A stretch of DNA of 7,798 nucleotides. Source: Puniceicoccales bacterium. Lineage in GTDB: Bacteria > Verrucomicrobiota > Verrucomicrobiae > Opitutales > LL51. Where the stretch lies: NCBI GenBank assembly GCA_031283485.1, contig JAITBR010000030.1, positions 1-7,798 of the forward strand. Reading direction: 5' to 3'. Below, in pieces: positions 7,245-7,798 of this stretch; position 1 is the first letter of the stretch; each line of letters opens with the position of its first letter. Below the pieces are notes generated by a model. It made no database searches. It was not told where the DNA came from and was given only the letters and a program-made list of their open reading frames with translations. A program made the translations under genes and the position numbers.

Positions 7245-7481
7245 TTATTCTCAACATGTGAGAAAAATTTTTAGCTGCTCTTAGCATAATACTATTAAAT
7301 ATATATTTATCAATATTATTATGCTGTGTTAATATGTTAATTATTACAGAAAGGCGTTAATGTACAACTTGTTGCGTCAGCTTATCCATGTGAATATCGT
7401 GTGAATAGCTGTGAATAAGTTCATCACATATTATGATGTTCACAGGTTATTAACGGGTTATTCACAGAACAATGTGAATAA
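7245..7481. other. Candidate chromosomal replication origin (oriC) with DnaA-box cluster
   Basis: Non-coding sequence with many matches to the DnaA box TTATNCACA. Exact TTATTCACA occurs at 7458-7466 (+), 7410-7418 (-) and 7473-7481 (-). One-mismatch copies occur at 7389-7397 (-), 7400-7408 (-) and 7245-7253 (+). Weaker two-mismatch copies lie at 7382-7390, 7436-7444 and 7447-7455. Five strong boxes in 93 bp is far above chance, even in AT-rich DNA. To the left is a very AT-rich stretch suited to unwinding. The rpmI-rplT-pheS operon reads away from the region, as highly expressed genes near oriC usually do. No dnaA, dnaN or rpmH is visible, so it could also be a plasmid-type or secondary DnaA-binding locus. 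Identification rests on boxes and AT content only. Confidence 0.68.
7283..7350. other. AT-rich element with inverted repeat, possible duplex-unwinding element
   Basis: Almost entirely A and T, directly next to the DnaA-box cluster. It contains a perfect 9-bp inverted repeat, AGCATAATA at 7283-7291 and TATTATGCT at 7317-7325, separated by a 25-nt loop of nearly pure A/T. The position and composition suit strand opening at an origin. A simple intrinsic terminator is less likely because the stem is AT-rich and no T-run follows. Confidence 0.45.
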
Positions 7482-7510
7482 ATTTGTTCTTTTAGTAGAA
7501 AAGAGAATGA

Positions 7511-7798
7511 AAGTTAGTAGGGAAGGTCCAATGGGTCGGAAGAGAAAGAATCGCCTGCCGGGAAAGCCTGAGCCTGGAAGGATTGGGTTTGCAAAGACTC
7601 CGGCGGGACAGCCTGGCCTGGGAAGGGTTGGGCGGTGGCTTGCTGGGGAGCGGAAGAATCGGCCTTGGGCTTGGAGAACAGGCGGACTCGCCCGCCTCTG
7701 CTCAACTACCTCCACCGCAACAAATTAGCCAGGCTTTCCCAGCCCAGTCCTTCCCAGCGGACCATTTATCCCCGCCGCAACAACCTGCCCAGGCTCAA
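7511..7798 (+). CDS. Open Pro/Gln-rich reading frame running off the right edge (unsupported start)
   Basis: One + strand frame is open from 7511 to the end of the window without any ATG or GTG. The left half reads as an implausible Gly/Leu/Arg-rich string that is the antisense of the - strand Pro/Gln-rich segment. From 7682 it becomes ADSPASAQLPPPQQ, then QAFPAQSFPAD and SPPQQPAQAQ, a natural-looking disordered Pro/Gln-rich protein. The real coding part, if any, is probably only 7682 onwards, with its true start unknown. No domain is recognisable. Confidence 0.25.
7514..7705 (-). pseudogene. Pro/Gln-rich peptide-coding segment, possible 3' end of a rearranged gene
   Basis: A 63-codon open stretch on the - strand. 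From about 7663 leftwards it reads as low-complexity sequence rich in Pro, Gln, Ala, Ser and Phe, with units such as AQPFPGQAVP and QSFQAQAFPAG, and it ends in SSDPLDLPY and a TAA at 7516-7514. An in-frame TAG at 7708-7706 closes the frame just upstream, and only a TTG start is available, so it does not look like an intact gene. It is strikingly similar in composition and motifs to the + strand sequence on its right. It could be the C-terminal end of a repeat-rich protein cut by an inversion, or not coding at all. Confidence 0.3.
7555..7798. repeat. GC-rich imperfect repeat region with inverted arms centred near 7672
   Basis: The region is much richer in G and C than the preceding origin-like region. 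The + strand is purine/G-rich up to about 7680 and then C-rich. Within the left arm a roughly 23-bp unit occurs twice (about 7565-7587 and 7610-7632), each running AGCCTG to GGAAGG or GGGAAGGG and ending in TTGGG. The right arm carries the complementary-sense relatives CAGGCTTTCCCAGCC and CAGTCCTTCCCAGC. The arms are similar but not identical, so this is a diverged repeat family in opposite orientations and not a simple hairpin. Confidence 0.55.

Noticed and set aside
7382..7481. CRISPR array or iteron plasmid origin
   Set aside because: The repeats are 9-mers in both orientations matching the DnaA box, without uniform spacers or long identical iterons, and no rep gene is visible.
7411..7728. 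105-codon + strand ORF over the DnaA boxes and the repeat region
   Set aside because: Its start lies inside a DnaA box, the translation is an unlikely Arg/Gly/Pro string, and it stops inside the region where another frame gives a coherent Pro/Gln-rich protein.
7682..7798. N-terminus or proline-rich linker of DnaA next to the origin
   Set aside because: No DnaA domain I precedes the Pro/Gln-rich stretch and nothing beyond composition supports it.

Overview
The window looks like a bacterial chromosome segment, moderately AT-rich and densely coded. Secreted or envelope proteins with signal peptides, undecaprenyl-phosphate recycling and GlmS point to a peptidoglycan-making, probably Gram-negative-type cell. 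The bL20 and PheS sequences would fit the Verrucomicrobiota/PVC group, but that is an impression from reading and not a tested assignment.

Layout. Positions 1-5464 hold four tightly packed genes on the + strand. They are the C-terminal end of a class-I uracil-C5 RNA methyltransferase (RlmD/TrmA-like), glmS, an 815-residue exported TPR-like protein of unknown role, and uppP. The last three are almost fused (3-nt gap, then 8-nt overlap), so GlcN-6-P synthesis and lipid-carrier recycling appear co-expressed with the TPR protein. Positions 7152-5491 hold a second unit on the - strand, rpmI-rplT-pheS. It meets uppP tail to tail with only 26 nt between the stop codons. The usual flanking genes of this cluster are missing: no infC lies directly upstream of rpmI and no pheT follows pheS.

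Positions 7153-7510 are non-coding. They contain the rpmI leader, an AT-rich stretch and a dense cluster of DnaA-box-like 9-mers (three exact TTATTCACA, three more with one mismatch). This is a good candidate for a chromosomal replication origin, with the ribosomal protein operon reading away from it.

Positions 7511-7798 are GC-rich, repetitive and unlike the rest. The left part encodes a Pro/Gln-rich peptide on the - strand with a natural stop next to the origin candidate. The right part encodes a very similar Pro/Gln-rich peptide on the + strand, running off the window. The two arms point away from a centre near 7672. This may be an inverted duplication or inversion in a repeat-containing gene, or an assembly fold-back at a contig end.
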